Shown here: positions 46,505 through 56,967 of the stretch, one piece after another
Layout: every line of letters begins with the position of its first letter
Position numbering within the stretch: the stretch's first letter is position 1
Assembly (NCBI GenBank): GCA_911728435.2
Contig: OU452216.1
Coordinates: forward strand, 8,940,342-9,004,341
Source: Apoderus coryli
Taxonomy: Eukaryota > Arthropoda > Insecta > Coleoptera > Attelabidae
Reading direction: 5' to 3'
DNA: 64,000 nt
The notes under the pieces: model-generated
What the model saw: the letters and a program-made list of their open reading frames with translations, nothing else
Told to the model about the DNA's origin: nothing
Databases searched by the model: none
Program-made: the position numbers and the translations under genes

Positions 46505-47160
46505 GAAATAAATATAACATATTATATAATTAACTATGAATTATTTAATACTTTAACAATTTGATAGAGGATGATGCATTTAAAAATCATACAGAAGTAG
46601 GTAACGTATGAATTTAATAGATACTTGTAAGTTACCTATAGCGTTAGAAATATGCATAATACAATGCTATTATTACCTATACATATAGGAAATTTAAATA
46701 TTCTTGAAATAAAAGTCGACCTCCACACAATAAATTTAATAAATATCCTCAACAAATTACATTTGTCACCATACATGTTTCGCAGCTCCGGGCCGCATCA
46801 TCAGTGGTTATATGAGATTCTTACGAAAAGCTATGTTATACTAGTTAGTACATATTATTTTTGGGAATTTATTTATTAACTCTAGAAGTAAGATTGTATA
46901 TATTATTTTCAATTGCACCAAAATGATTTTAACTTTTAAACTTACCATTGTGTGAAAAAAATTTTATTCTCTCAAGTCAAGAAGCTATTTCCTTCTTATA
47001 TTTATGTTTTCTCCTAAAACTTCTAATGGAAGGCGTATATAATATCATTGTAACATGCAATCACCTGCTTCCACGCTTTCTAACAATTCAATTCAATATT
47101 TAGAAAACTCCACAAAGAATCACCACATCGTCCTACGTAATTATTTCAAATTGCACCTAC
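46505..47160. other. Intron of inverted micro-exon gene
   Basis: AT-rich with no recognised element; the open frame at 46652-46879 looks accidental. Confidence 0.4.
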
Positions 47161-47279
47161 CTTGTCTCCACTTTTCTAGTTCATGCAAACGCCTTTGCAG
47201 TTCATCCAAACGCCTTTCCAGCGATCGAATTCTTTCATCTAGGGTTTGTAACATTTTTATTAGGAAATACAGGATAGTG

Positions 47280-47660
47280 TTATTCACGCCATATGACGCG
47301 GAAGAGTGTGACTAAACTATTTAATTTCCTAAAAGTTTTATTCATGGGTTCTATAAGAATGATTTATGGCTACATTTTAAAAATATTGTGAATCTATACA
47401 AGATGCCCCAAATATAAGAAATAATAATAATAATTTATTTCCAAAAGAAAAACAAATACATGGAAGAAAAATGCCTTCATAAATAATACCTACCTAAGGT
47501 TGTTACAAAAAAAAAAAAAAAGATAACAAATAAGACAGCAATTAATCTTTTGAAAATAAAAGAAAAGTCCTGTCTTCGCAAAAGATCTCTCGCTCTCAAA
47601 ACAACATCCAGTTGACCATAGTTTTTTTTTTAATGGAATGCCCTGTATATGAATATATTT
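47280..47660. repeat. Upstream segment of inverted copy
   Basis: Matches in reverse complement the region upstream of the plus-strand start exon at 57467 (about 57090-57450), including TTATTTATGGCTACATTTT-like and GGGGCATCTTG words. Likely shared promoter-proximal sequence. Confidence 0.75.
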
Positions 47661-47818
47661 TTAAATTCCCCGTTCAAAATAAATCTAACTTTCATTAAAG
47701 TACATCTCACCTAAACCTGACAGTTTTTTAAATATTTTAATTTTTATAAAAATATAGACATAATTTGAATGAAAAAATTCACACCTATTCGATTTGTTCT
47801 TTTTAAGCAAATCTGAGC

Positions 47819-48480
47819 TAATAATATAAGCCAATAAACTGATCACAGACTAGAAATTTGGCTTTAGAAATATGTTATTCGTGTTGTTTGATGATGTGTT
47901 CCTGCTACGACATGTGAACCTTCACAGGAATGTTAAATAGATCCTCTAGAATCATTAAATGAAAGATTATGGAGTGTATTAATCTTTGCTTAAACTTAAT
48001 TTATATATTATAAACCAATAAAACTATAAACTTGTATTCCAAATCAGCGTAGTTCTTGTCTTTTGGTGAAGGCGTCAATTTAAAAGATCAATAATAGCAT
48101 CGGATATCTTATTTCTGTACTTATTTGTTCCGATATGTGTATTTCAATATTCTTAAAAGTGAAGTATTCGCAAGAATTTAAAGAGAAATTTCTAATATAA
48201 GCCAATAAACTGATCACAGACTAGAAATTTGGCTTTAGAAATATGTTATTCGTGTTGTTTGATGATGTATTCCTGCTTGGATATGTGAACCTTCACAGGA
48301 ATGTTAAAAAGATCCTCTAGAATGATTAAATTAAAGATTATGAAGTGTATTAATCTTTGATTAAACTGAATTTATATATTATAAACCAATATAAAACTAT
48401 AAACTTGTATTTCAAACCATCTTAGTTCCTGTCTTTTGGTGAAGGTGTCAATTTAAAAGATCAATAATATTTCCTGATAT
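47819..48480. repeat. Direct duplication of about 377-bp offset
   Basis: 47820-48096 and 48193-48478 share AAGCCAATAAACTGATCACA through TCAATTTAAAAGATCAATAA with scattered changes. No coding content seen. Confidence 0.8.
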
Positions 48481-49515
48481 CTTATTTGTTTTATAATACT
48501 TAGCTTTGGCGACTAATATTGCCCAAATTAGGCGTTTTCTCTCATGGGAACCCATTTTCCTGTCGAATATAGCTCAGCATACGTGAATCCTTTCGTTATT
48601 TTAAGTACACTCAAGGATCAATAATTTCCAAAGTGTTTCGGTTTTTCTTCTAAGATTTGACAAAGAATATTGCTGAGAAGGAAATAAAACACAAATTTTC
48701 AAAACAAATAACAACATTTATTCAAAAATATAACAATAAAAACATTAAAATAGTAACAATAATTATTTAAATTATAAATAATCTAATTAGAGTTAGTAGT
48801 AATCAGAATTTACAATATTTATGACCTCAGAATCAGCCGGATTGTCAGATATTTATATGACAGAGCTTTATAGAGGTTTACAATATCTGAGATTAATAAT
48901 ATCCTTATTGAACTACAATTATTGTAAAATATTTTATATAAGAAAGATAATAATAATTACAAATAAACAATAATTAAATTGACAATTTCTAAAAGAAAAT
49001 TCGTAATGAAAAGAAAATAATGTTGGCCTTTTCAAACAAAGAGCAAACTCTCGACTGTTTGTTCCAAAATTAGATAAAAAAAAACAACAAGCAAAGTGGA
49101 CCTGTTTTACAAAATAATCAGGTACAACTTACTGAAATAAATAAACCAAATAAAATAAAGTTTTGCAAGTTAAAATATTGAAAAAACAACTCCAGAGTTT
49201 AGCTCGTTATTAGAAAAAACCCAACTTCCAAATTATAATAAATATTTCCATACAAAGTTTAATATTATTATAAATCCGAAGATTTTCGAAACTTGATTGA
49301 AAATATAATTAATAATAATGAGACCTCTCGTCATAATAGAACAATGTATGCATTAATTGAGAAAGTTTAATTGATTCAGACAAACATTTTTAAAGTTCTT
49401 TTGCGTTTCACTCTATACAATACGAAGTAATTTCTCAAGAATAATTCAAATATTATCAACAACAAAGGCTAATCATAACTCCCGAGAAACTTCAGCAAAT
49501 AAAAGAGGAGATCCA
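48481..49515. other. AT-rich stretch, no gene seen
   Basis: About 1 kb with no recognised gene or repeat. Confidence 0.4.
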
Positions 49516-49910
49516 AGTTTTTTTTTTTGAAAAAATTTTTTTAAAGTTTTTTTGAAAAGATTTTTTTGAAATTTTTTTTGTTGAAATTTTTTTTTTAATT
49601 TTTTTTTTTTTAATTTTTTTTGTTGAAATTTTTTTTTGAATTTTTTTTGTTGAAAATTTTTTTTTGAATTTTTTTTTTTTGAAAATATTTATAAAAAAAA
49701 TTAAAAAAAAAAAATTTCAACAAAAAAAATGTAAAAAAAAAAAAAATTTCAAAAAAAAAATTTCAACAAAAAAAAATTAAAAAAAAAAAATTAAAAAAAA
49801 AAAATTAAAAAAAAAAAATTTTCAAAAAAAATTTAAAAAAAAAACTTCAAAAAAAATTTAAAAAAAAAAAAAAAATTTCAAAAAAAAAATTTAAAATTTT
49901 TTTTTTTTGA
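49516..49910. repeat. Homopolymer foldback (T-rich arm, A-rich arm)
   Basis: The first half is runs of T broken by GAAA or GTTGAAA; the second half is runs of A broken by TTTC or TTTCAAC, the complement. The two halves would pair over most of about 190 bases. Confidence 0.85.
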
Positions 49911-50600
49911 AATACTACATATACATTTTATTGTTATTATTAATATTCGCAAAATCCAATATGCCATAATGTTGGTAATTAATATTTTTGCTTTAGCATA
50001 CCTAACAAGAACATTAAGAAACAAGCGCAGGGAAGCATTTTATTTATCATAGGCAAATAAAATAAAAAAAAGCAGGCCAAACATTACCTACCAGTCTACC
50101 CAGAATAATATGAAAACAAGGGGGGTGTTTTGTGATTACTGCGTGGAGATTTTAAACAGCAAGTTAATAGACTGATACAATGCGTAAATTTACAATTGGA
50201 GGCCAAAAATACAGACAGAACAAACATTCAATAATTTAAAAATTCGTCAACTGAATAAAAACATTCACGAATAAAAAATTCGTTCAGTTCCAGCTTGAAT
50301 TTATTTATTTTCATGTTGGCGAACCTACCAACTCTTTTGAAATTTTGTTAATACATTTAATGCCTATATACTTAGGGTTTTTCTAACCCTTCGCTAGTCT
50401 GGAGAATGGTAATTCTAGGCTAATCGCCATAGTTTGGCACTTATTTTATTATTTTGCAGAATGAAAATTGACGGAGAAAAAAGACAGCAGCATTTTAGAA
50501 ATGTTTTGTTTTATTTTTATTGTATTTTTTTTTATTATTATAAATGTTGATTCAGATATACTTCTGTTTTTATTAAACGGCAAAAATAAAAAAAAAACTT

Positions 50601-50673
50601 TCCGAAACCAGGGATCGAACCAGAGACCTTTAGATCTTCAGTCTAACGCTCTTTCAACTGAGCACCCAACCCT
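50601..50673 (-). pseudogene. tRNA-Phe(GAA)-like sequence
   Basis: The reverse complement has GCTCAGTTGAAAGAGC, the anticodon arm AGACTGAAGATCT (anticodon GAA), and GGTTCGATCC, matching animal tRNA-Phe from D arm to T arm. The 5' acceptor strand (GGTTGGG) does not pair with the 3' side (TTTCGG), so it is probably a pseudogene or SINE head. Confidence 0.75.
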
Positions 50674-50682
50674 ACACCATCG

Positions 50683-50739
50683 CCAATATACATAAGAATG
50701 AAAATAGTCCTCCAAGATAAAGGGAGAGAAATAAGGTAA
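50683..50739 (+). pseudogene. Diverged KMVPLDGGRG-type exon
   Basis: Reads PIYIRMKIVLQDKGREIR then TAA, aligning codon for codon with the 68-nt exons, and is followed by the same GTAAGGATCATACAA. Its 5' part is interrupted by the adjacent tRNA-Phe-like sequence. Confidence 0.5.
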
Positions 50740-50769
50740 GGATCATACAATAGTACGTCTGAAAAACAG

Positions 50770-50958
50770 GCCAACCATCAAGGGGCACAAAGTAAAGGAC
50801 GGGGACGGCTCCGTATTCACCCCGTGAAGCGGAATACACCAAAGAAAAAGGGGTGCCCTAAGAAATATAAAACAAGAAAAACCAAGGAGGAGTTCGATGA
50901 CCACGGCGGTTTGTCGGGGACGAGGGCGGCCTTGGTTAAACAAACTTTTAACCTTTAA
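50770..50958 (+). CDS. Candidate basic exon of micro-exon locus
   Basis: After an acceptor-like CTGAAAAACAG there is a 62-codon open frame ending in TAA: an AT-hook-like SKGRGRLRIHPVKRN, then PKKKGCPKKYKTRKTK and an acidic EEFDDHGG. The composition resembles the AT-hook exons of the same locus. It is duplicated at 52079, where the frame is broken. There is no ATG at the start, so it would be an internal or terminal exon. The upstream partner and phase are unknown, and this call is tentative. Confidence 0.35.
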   Translation, partial: ANHQGAQSKGRGRLRIHPVKRNTPKKKGCPKKYKTRKTKEEFDDHGGLSGTRAALVKQTFNL

Positions 50959-50959
50959 T

Positions 50960-51240
50960 TTATATGTATATGATCTCTTACGGATCCCTAAGTTTGTTAA
51001 AGTCAGATACAAATTTAGCAATCGTAATTACAGGTATATCCCATTAAGCGAGTTTTGGCAACATCGTCCCCTTTAACAACATGATTTTTAAACAACTGAA
51101 AAACGAAAACATTTAGTCTTGTTTCTTGAACTAATAGAGAACTAATAATAATAATTTGTTTGCATAAAAAAGTAAGTTTTTAAATTTATTTATTTTTTAT
51201 TTAGAAGTGAAATTGTTTCCAGTAGTTGGTTTCAGCTAAT
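50960..51240. repeat. Variable-tract cassette, copy 1
   Basis: Conserved left part (GATCTCTTACGGATCC ... GGCAACATCGTC ... CATTTAGTCTTGTTT), a variable AT-rich tract, then conserved AAGTAAGTTTTTAAATTTAT, a T-rich stretch with AG, and AAGTGAAATTGTTTCCAG. Four further copies lie at about 52290-52560, 52557-52815, 55985-56215 and 56214-56500. Confidence 0.75.
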
Positions 51241-51458
51241 TACATACATACGAATATATTATTTTTTACTCATAAAAATAGAAAATTGAATAAATATGAA
51301 ATTTGAAGTACCAATATAGAATAAAAATGGTGCTTCTTTACCATTAAATTTGACGTCTGAAAAACAGGACAAGCATCCAGGGAGTCTAAATATATCACCA
51401 GTCACACTCTTCCGCGTCTTATGGCGTGAATAACACTATCCTGTATTTCCTAATAAAA

Positions 51459-54400
51459 ATGTTACAAACCGTAGATGAAAGATTAAAATCGATCGAACAA
51501 CGTATACAGAAGATGGAGCAGTGGAAAGAAGGTAGGTGCAACTTGAAATAATTTGACGTCTGAAAAACAGGACAACGATCCAGGGAGTCTAAATATATCA
51601 CCAATACTACCTGTGGGTAATTCGTTTTATTTTTCAGAAACAAAAATCCCCGCAATATCAAAGAACGAAAATGGTTCCGTTAGATGGGGGCAGAGGGGTG
51701 TTAAAGTAAGGAACATACAATAGTACGTCTGAAAAACAGGACAACGATCCAGGGAGTCTAAATATATCACCAATACTACCTGTGGGTAATTCGTTTTATT
51801 TTTCAGAAACAAAAATCCCCGCAATATCAAAGAACGAAAATGGTTCCGCTAGATGGGGGCAGAGGGGTGTTAAAGTAAGGAACATACAATAGTCCGTCTG
51901 AAAAACAGGACAACGATCCAGGGAGTCTAAATATATCACCAATACTACCTGTGGGTAATTCGTTTTATTTTTCAGAAAACAAAAATCCCCCTTGTATCAA
52001 AGAACGAGGATGGTTCCCCTTGATGGGGGCAGAGGGGTGTTAAAGTAAGGAACATACAATAGTACGTCTGAAAAACAGGCCAACCATCAAGGGGCACAAA
52101 GTAAAGGACGGGGACGGCTCCGTATTCACCCCGTGAAGCGGAATACACCAAAGAAAAAGGGGTGCTTTAAGAAATATAAAACAAGAAAAACCAAGTAGGA
52201 GTTCGATGACCACGGTGGTTTGTCGGGGACGAGGGCGGCCTTGGTTAAACAAACTTTTAACCTTTAATTTATATGTATATGATCTCTTACGGATCCCTAA
52301 GTTTGTTAAAGTCACATACAAATTTAGCAATCGTAATTACAGGTATATCCCATTAAGCGAGTTTTGGCAACATCGTCCCCTTTAACAACATGATTTTTAA
52401 ACTGAAAAACGAAAACATTCAGTCTTGTTTAGCAGAGGTACCTAAATTAAAATTAGTTTCAATTTCAATACTTATATCCAAACAAAAAGTAAGTTTTTAA
52501 ATTTATTTATTTTTTATTTAGAAGTGAAATTGTTTCCAGTAGTTGGTTTCAGCTAATATGATCTCTTACGGATCCCTAAGTTTGTTAAAGTCAGATACAA
52601 ATTTAGCAATTGTAATTACAGGTATATGCCATTAAGCGAGTTTTGGCAACATCGTCGCCTTTAACAACATGATTTTTAAACAACTCAAAAACGAAAACAT
52701 TCAGTCTTGTTTAGAATAATAATAGTAGTGTATAAAAAACAAAAAGTAAGTTTTTAAATTTATTTTTTTTTTATTATAGAAGTGAAATTGTTTCCAGTAG
52801 TTGGTTTCTGCTGATTTCCAGAAACATATGAATATATTATTTTTTACTCATAAAAATAGAAAATTGAATACATATGAAAATTGAAGTATCAATATAGAAT
52901 AAAAATGGTGCTTCTTTACCATTAAATTTGTTCCTATATTATATATATATATATTGAAAAACGTATGGAGAAAATGAAGGAGTGGAAGACACAACAAGGT
53001 AGGTGCGTGCAACTTGAAATAATTTGACGTCTGAAAAACAGGACAACCATTCAGGGAGTGTAAATATATCACCAGTCACACTCTTCCGCGTCGTATGGCG
53101 TGAATAACACTATCCTGTATTTCCTAATAAAAACGTTACAAACCGTAGATCAAAGAATGAGAACATTGGAAAAAAAAATGGAAGAACTACTGACATATTT
53201 TAACATGTTTTAAATACACTTTTATTGCGTTATTTTCACTATCCTGTATTTCCTTCTTCTTGTTTTCAGGATAAATGGATCATAGGGCGAAGAGGAGGTG
53301 AGAGGGGGTTGTAAATTCCTCCTCACTCGCCCGGATCCGGAACCATTCAGGCAGTATAAATATATCACCAGTACATGTGAGTAACTTGTTAATTGTATGT
53401 TATTATTGCCCTTCTTAATTTAACTCCCAACCGACTGTCGTAGGCCCATAAGACTTTCTTAATTTGTAATAATAATAATATCGATTTTGTTATATTCATT
53501 CGTAAAATTCTCGATAACGGTTAAATTTAGGTACCTATATCATTCCATCCTTTATTTCTATTTGTTGTATCATTTGAATAACGTGATTTTGATATTTATT
53601 TTTCAGAAAGATAAAAAACCCATCTACAGAAGAACAAAAATGGTGCCCCTGGATGGGGGTAGAGGTGTAGTAAGGTAAGGATAATAACAGTAAATTCAAA
53701 TAACAACTTCGGGGCGGCCGAAAAAAATTAAACCGGAAAGAAAAACGCCGAAGAGGCCCCCGGGTACCTATATCATTCCATCCTTTATTTCTATTTGTTG
53801 TATCATTTGAATAACGTGATTTTGATATTTATTTTTCAGAAAGATAAAAAACCCATCTACAGAAGAACAAAAATGGTGCCCCTGGATGGGGGTAGAGGTG
53901 TAGTAAGGTAAGGATAATAACAGTAAATTCAAATAACAACTTCGGGGCGGCCGAAAAAAATTAAACCGGAAAGAAAAACGCCGAAGAGGCCCCCGGGTAC
54001 CTATATCATTCCATCCTTTATTTCTATTTGTTGTATCATTTGAATAACGTGATTTTGATATTTATTTTTCAGAAAGATAAAAAACCCATCTACAGAAGAA
54101 CAAAAATGGTGCCCCTGGATGGGGGTAGAGGTGTAGTAAGGTAAGGATAATAACAGTAAATTCAAATAACAACTTCGGGGCGGCCGAAAAAAATTAAACC
54201 GGAAAGAAAAACACCAAAGAGGCCCCCGGGCCGTCCTAAAAAAAATAAAACGAGTAAGTTAAAAGCCAAAAATGTTTAAGACCAACAAAGGATAATATGT
54301 TATATTTATTTCAGAAGTTATGACACTACGACCCCCGGGGCGGCTTAAAAAACCAAAACCAGAACGGAAAACGCCAAAAAGACCCCCGGGGCGCCCGAAA

Positions 54401-54875
54401 AAGGTTAAAAAGAGTAAGTTAAAAGCCAAAAATGTTCAAAGTAATAATATTACGTAAATAACCTACATCTAATACAGTATTGAATATAATTCTGTTAGGT
54501 TATTTTTTTTTTTGGCCTCTGCATGTTAGGCAATTTACCCATCATCCAGTTATTTTTAATAGACCACCTACCCCGGCCCTGTTTATGTTATTTCTCAAGA
54601 AACTTTCATAATTCGATTCATGTTGAAAAAATCGTATTTTGTGTTAACTTTGCTCAAGCAAATAGTTTTGCTAGATGCCGCAAAACACATTCTGTTTCAA
54701 ATCCTTCATTGTCATTGGTCGCACAGAGAAGATTGTTTTAAGAGAGGGATAACCAACCTTAACTAATGAAACCAAAATTACAACTGAATCTGATTATGTC
54801 GGACACCAAAATGCTTGACATTCAATGATATTAATTATGTTTTGTTTTTCAGGGGACGATGACGCTGCTCAATAA
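51459..54875 (+). CDS. Small coiled-coil/AT-hook protein, HMGA-like (model)
   Basis: Model from three micro-exons sharing phase-1 junctions: start exon 51459-51531 (73 nt; MLQTVDERLKSIEQRI onward), AT-hook exon 54315-54413 (99 nt; TLRPPGRLKKPKPERK and TPKRPPGRPKKVKK), terminal exon 54853-54875 (DDDAAQ, stop). Total 195 nt, 64 residues. It has an N-terminal coiled coil ending in a Trp, two AT-hook cores with the PGR core, and an acidic tail. That order resembles HMGA proteins, which bind the minor groove of AT-rich DNA, but HMGA lacks a coiled coil. Seen: open frames, splice words, matching phases. Inferred: joining, expression, nuclear role. Terminal exons at 54984 and 55115 are equally compatible alternatives. 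Confidence 0.4.
51638..52044 (+). repeat. 169-bp unit array of 68-nt exons
   Basis: Exon-like blocks at 51638-51705, 51807-51874 and 51976-52044, each after TTTATTTTTCAG and ending at GTAAGG. The first two read KQKSPQYQRTKMVPLDGGRG then VLK; the third has one extra base and is out of frame. The spacers are near-identical and contain CTAAATATATCACC. A TAA stop overlaps each donor in frame. Confidence 0.7.
52079..52198 (+). pseudogene. Broken copy of the basic exon
   Basis: Duplicate of 50770-50958 with CCT changed to TTT and GAG changed to TAG, stopping the frame after 39 codons. The surrounding 50.73-51.25 kb region is duplicated as a block at 52.04-52.56 kb. Confidence 0.6.
52290..52820. 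repeat. Variable-tract cassettes, copies 2 and 3
   Basis: Two further copies of the cassette described at 50960, with different central tracts (TAGCAGAGGTACC... and TAGAATAATAATAG...) ending at the same AAGTAAGTTTT. Confidence 0.75.
52953..52998 (+). pseudogene. 5'-truncated start exon
   Basis: IEKRMEKMKEWKTQQ ending in phase 1 at CAAG|GTAGGTGC. Its 5' half, including the ATG, is replaced by a TA microsatellite. Confidence 0.5.
53133..53213 (+). pseudogene. Start exon with ACG in place of ATG
   Basis: Has the usual 5' sequence (CTATCCTGTATTTCCTAATA) but ACG where other copies have ATG, then LQTVDQRMRTLEKKMEE and a stop without a donor. Confidence 0.5.
53270..53314 (+). other. Candidate terminal exon
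   Basis: After CTTGTTTTCAG: DKWIIGRRGGERGL then stop. Faintly like the DGGRG end of the 68-nt exons. A TATAAATA box follows at about 53357. Low support. Confidence 0.25.
53531..54253 (+). repeat. 233-bp unit array 1 (three 68-nt exons)
   Basis: Exons at 53607-53674, 53840-53907 and 54073-54140, all identical: KDKKPIYRR then TKMVPLDGGRG and VVR. The spacer holds a fragment of an AT-hook exon (GGGGCGGCCGAAAAAAATTA). In the last unit that fragment runs on to its own donor at 54253 (RPPGRPKKNKT). The unit therefore fuses a 68-nt exon with part of an AT-hook exon. Confidence 0.85.
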
Positions 54876-55137
54876 ATTTTATTTATTTTTTAATGAGTTT
54901 TATTTTTTATTTTTTAATATTTTGCATTGTTTTGAACCAAAATGCTTGACATTCAATGATATTAATTATGTTTTGTTTTTCAGGGGACGATGACGCTGCT
55001 CAATAAATTTTATTTATTTTTTAATGAGTTTTATTTTTTATTTTTTAATATTTTGCATTGTTTTGAACCAAAATGCTTGACATTCAATGATATTATTTAT
55101 GTTTTGTTTTTCAGCAGACAATGATTCTGGCGCCTAA
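54853..55137 (+). other. Three tandem alternative terminal exons
   Basis: Acceptor GTTTTTCAG followed by 23-nt exons at 54853-54875, 54984-55006 and 55115-55137, spaced 131 bases. Read in phase 1 they encode DDDAAQ, DDDAAQ and DNDSGA, each followed by a stop. Confidence 0.6.
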
Positions 55138-55256
55138 GAGAGAATTTACTATAATATTATTATTTTTTATTATTTTTACTTATACCTATATAGAATTTCA
55201 ATATGTTATTTTTTTGTTTTTTTGTATCAAATTTCAATATGTTATATTTATTTCAG

Positions 55257-55355
55257 AAGTAATGACACCCAGGCCACCGGGGCGGCCCAAAAAACCTAAA
55301 ATTGAAAGAAAAACGCCGAAGAGGCCCCCGGGCCGGCCAAAAAAAATAAAAACAA
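55257..55355 (+). CDS. AT-hook exon, intact
   Basis: 99 nt, phase 1 in and out: VMTPRPPGRPKKPKIERK then TPKRPPGRPKKIKT. Two AT-hook cores. Acceptor TATTTATTTCAG, donor AA|GTAAGTT. It lies after the three terminal exons of its cluster, so it would have to join a later one (60.6-60.8 kb) or read through to KLKAKNVQSTYN and stop. Confidence 0.5.
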
Positions 55356-55387
55356 GTAAGTTAAAAGCCAAAAATGTTCAAAGTACA

Positions 55388-55489
55388 TACAACTAGGACG
55401 GCCTAAGAGACGCTCACTCACTCCAAAGGTAAAGACATCGAAGATATTTAACGAGCGGCTACGAGAGCCTCTCAACGCCAAAACCTAGT
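55388..55489 (+). other. Candidate basic C-terminal exon
   Basis: Open frame YIQLGRPKRRSLTPKVKTSK and on to LREPLNAKT with a stop; the GRPKRR core is AT-hook-like. Acceptor uncertain (AAAG before TACATAC). Confidence 0.3.
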
Positions 55490-55502
55490 GGATCTCCAAA
55501 AC

Positions 55503-55641
55503 ATGGAGAAGCAGCTGAAAGAATTGAAATTGCTGCTGCAATCAACAAACGGTAAGTGTATCTCCGTTTTCCTGTTTTCAGAACAAAGAGAAATAATCGA
55601 GCGACTAGAGCGGATCGAGCAGTTGCTGGTCGCAAAACAAG
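55503..55641 (+). CDS. Second type of coiled-coil start, two parts
   Basis: ATG at 55503 begins MEKQLKELKLLLQSTN (49 nt, phase 1, donor GTAAGTG). After CCTGTTTTCAG a 60-nt part encodes QREIIERLERIEQLLVAKQ, again phase 1, with a GC-type donor (AAG|GCAAGT). The gap between them is only 30 bases and open in frame, so it may be read through rather than spliced. Leucine heptads are clear. Likely an alternative first exon for the same locus; function unknown. Confidence 0.4.
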
Positions 55642-55747
55642 GCAAGTGCAACTTGAAAGAATTAGACGTCTGAAAAACAGGACAACCATCCAGGGAGTCT
55701 AAATATATCACCAATACTACCTGTGGGTAATTCGTTTTATTTTTCAG

Positions 55748-55982
55748 AAAAATGAACCGAACTATATAAGAACCTGAATGCTCCCGCAGGACGGCGGAAG
55801 GGGTATAATTAGGTAAGGATCATACAATAGTACGTCTGAAAAACAGAACAAGGATCCAGGGAGTCTAAATATATCACCAATACTACCTGTGGGTAAGTTG
55901 TTTTATTTTTCAGAAAAAAACTTCACCTAAATATAAAAAAAACCAAAATGGTGCCTCTGGATGGTGGCAGGGGCGTGATAAG
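55748..55982 (+). pseudogene. Two decayed 68-nt-type exons
   Basis: 55748-55812 has a TGA in place of a Lys codon (RT, stop, MLPQDGGRGIIR). 55914-55982 has one extra A and is out of frame before MVPLDGGRG-like sequence. Confidence 0.6.
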
Positions 55983-55984
55983 GT

Positions 55985-56500
55985 AATTACAGGTATATGC
56001 CATTAAGCGAGTTTTGGCAACATCGTCGCCTTTAACAACATGATTTTTAAACAACTCAAAAACGAAAACATTCAGTCTTGTTTAGCAGTCAATTTAATAG
56101 TAGTATATACCTATATAAAAACAAAAAAGTATAAAAAACAAAAAGTAAGTTTTTAAATTTATTTTTTTTTTATTATAGAAGTGAAATTGTTTTCAGTAGT
56201 TGGTTTCAGCTAATATGATCTCTTACGGATCCCTAAGTTTGTTAAAGTCAGATACAAATTTAGCAATTGTAATTACAGGTATATGCCATTAAGCGAGTTT
56301 TGGCAACATCGTCGCCTTTAACAACATGATTTTTAAACAACTCAAAAACGAAAACATTCAGTCTTGTTTCTGGAAGAAGAGAACAATAATACCTATATAA
56401 TATAATATACTTAATTAGTTGGATATAAAAAGTAAGTTTTTAAATTTATTTATTTTTTATTATAGAAGTGAAATTGTTTTCAGTAGTTGGTTTCTGCTGA
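55985..56500. repeat. Variable-tract cassettes, copies 4 and 5
   Basis: Two tandem copies sharing TTTAACAACATGATTTTTAA and CATTCAGTCTTGTTT on the left and AAGTAAGTTTTTAAATTT on the right, with unrelated 50-60-base AT-rich middles. Confidence 0.75.
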
Positions 56501-56967
56501 TTTCCAGAAACATATGAATATATTATTTTTTACTCATAAAAATAGAAAATTGAATAAATATGAAGTTTGAAGTCCAATATAGAATAAAAATGGTGCTTCT
56601 TTAGCATTAAATTTGTTCCTATACCTAAACTATAAGGTTTCTGAAATAAAAAATTGTATTTAAAATATATAATGAGTTAAAATAATTTAAGGGGGCATTC
56701 AACAAACAAAAATAAGATTTTTTTTTTCATATGAACATATAAAATGCTTCGTTTTTGATAATATGCAGGGTAGTCAATTTTTTTATTGTTCTTATCAAGA
56801 AATAATAACTATTACAACTGATTTTAACATAGATTTGTTGTTTTATAGGTCCATCAAACAGCTGCCGATGCAAGTGCCAGTGGGATGGTAGTTATTTAAT
56901 TCAATACTTTAATTTTGATCATTCAACTAATCCTAAATTAGAAAAACAATAATTTGTTTTAAATATA
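56501..56967. other. AT-rich stretch between cassettes and next start exon
   Basis: No gene seen. At 56848-56890 TTGTTTTATAG precedes GTCCATCAAACAGCTGCCG, a possible small exon that I cannot support. Confidence 0.3.

Larger units (their letters stand above)
45988..47254 (-). pseudogene. Inverted micro-exon gene copy (coiled coil, decayed AT-hook)
   Basis: Start exon 47254-47161 (94 nt): MLQTLDERIRSLERRLDE continuing as a coiled coil, ending in phase 1 at AAG|GTAGGTGC. The next exon 46502-46447 follows TATTTATTTCAG and aligns with the AT-hook exons, but encodes LIRRGLIRKNTPLHKKK and stops in frame. A terminal exon at 46001-45988 (DND then stop) keeps the phase-1 acceptor. Spliced product: 49 residues lacking AT-hooks. 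The plus-strand copies are better preserved. It could still be expressed as a coiled-coil peptide. Confidence 0.5.

Noticed and set aside
50743..51021. Minus-strand 92-codon frame over the basic exon
   Set aside because: Hydrophobic shadow of the plus-strand basic frame; its duplicate at 52040 carries changes that do not favour it.
51419..51830. Minus-strand frames with the repeated stretch YLDSLDRCPVFQT
   Set aside because: Complement of the spacer and 68-nt exons; the plus strand has the splice signals and synonymous pattern.
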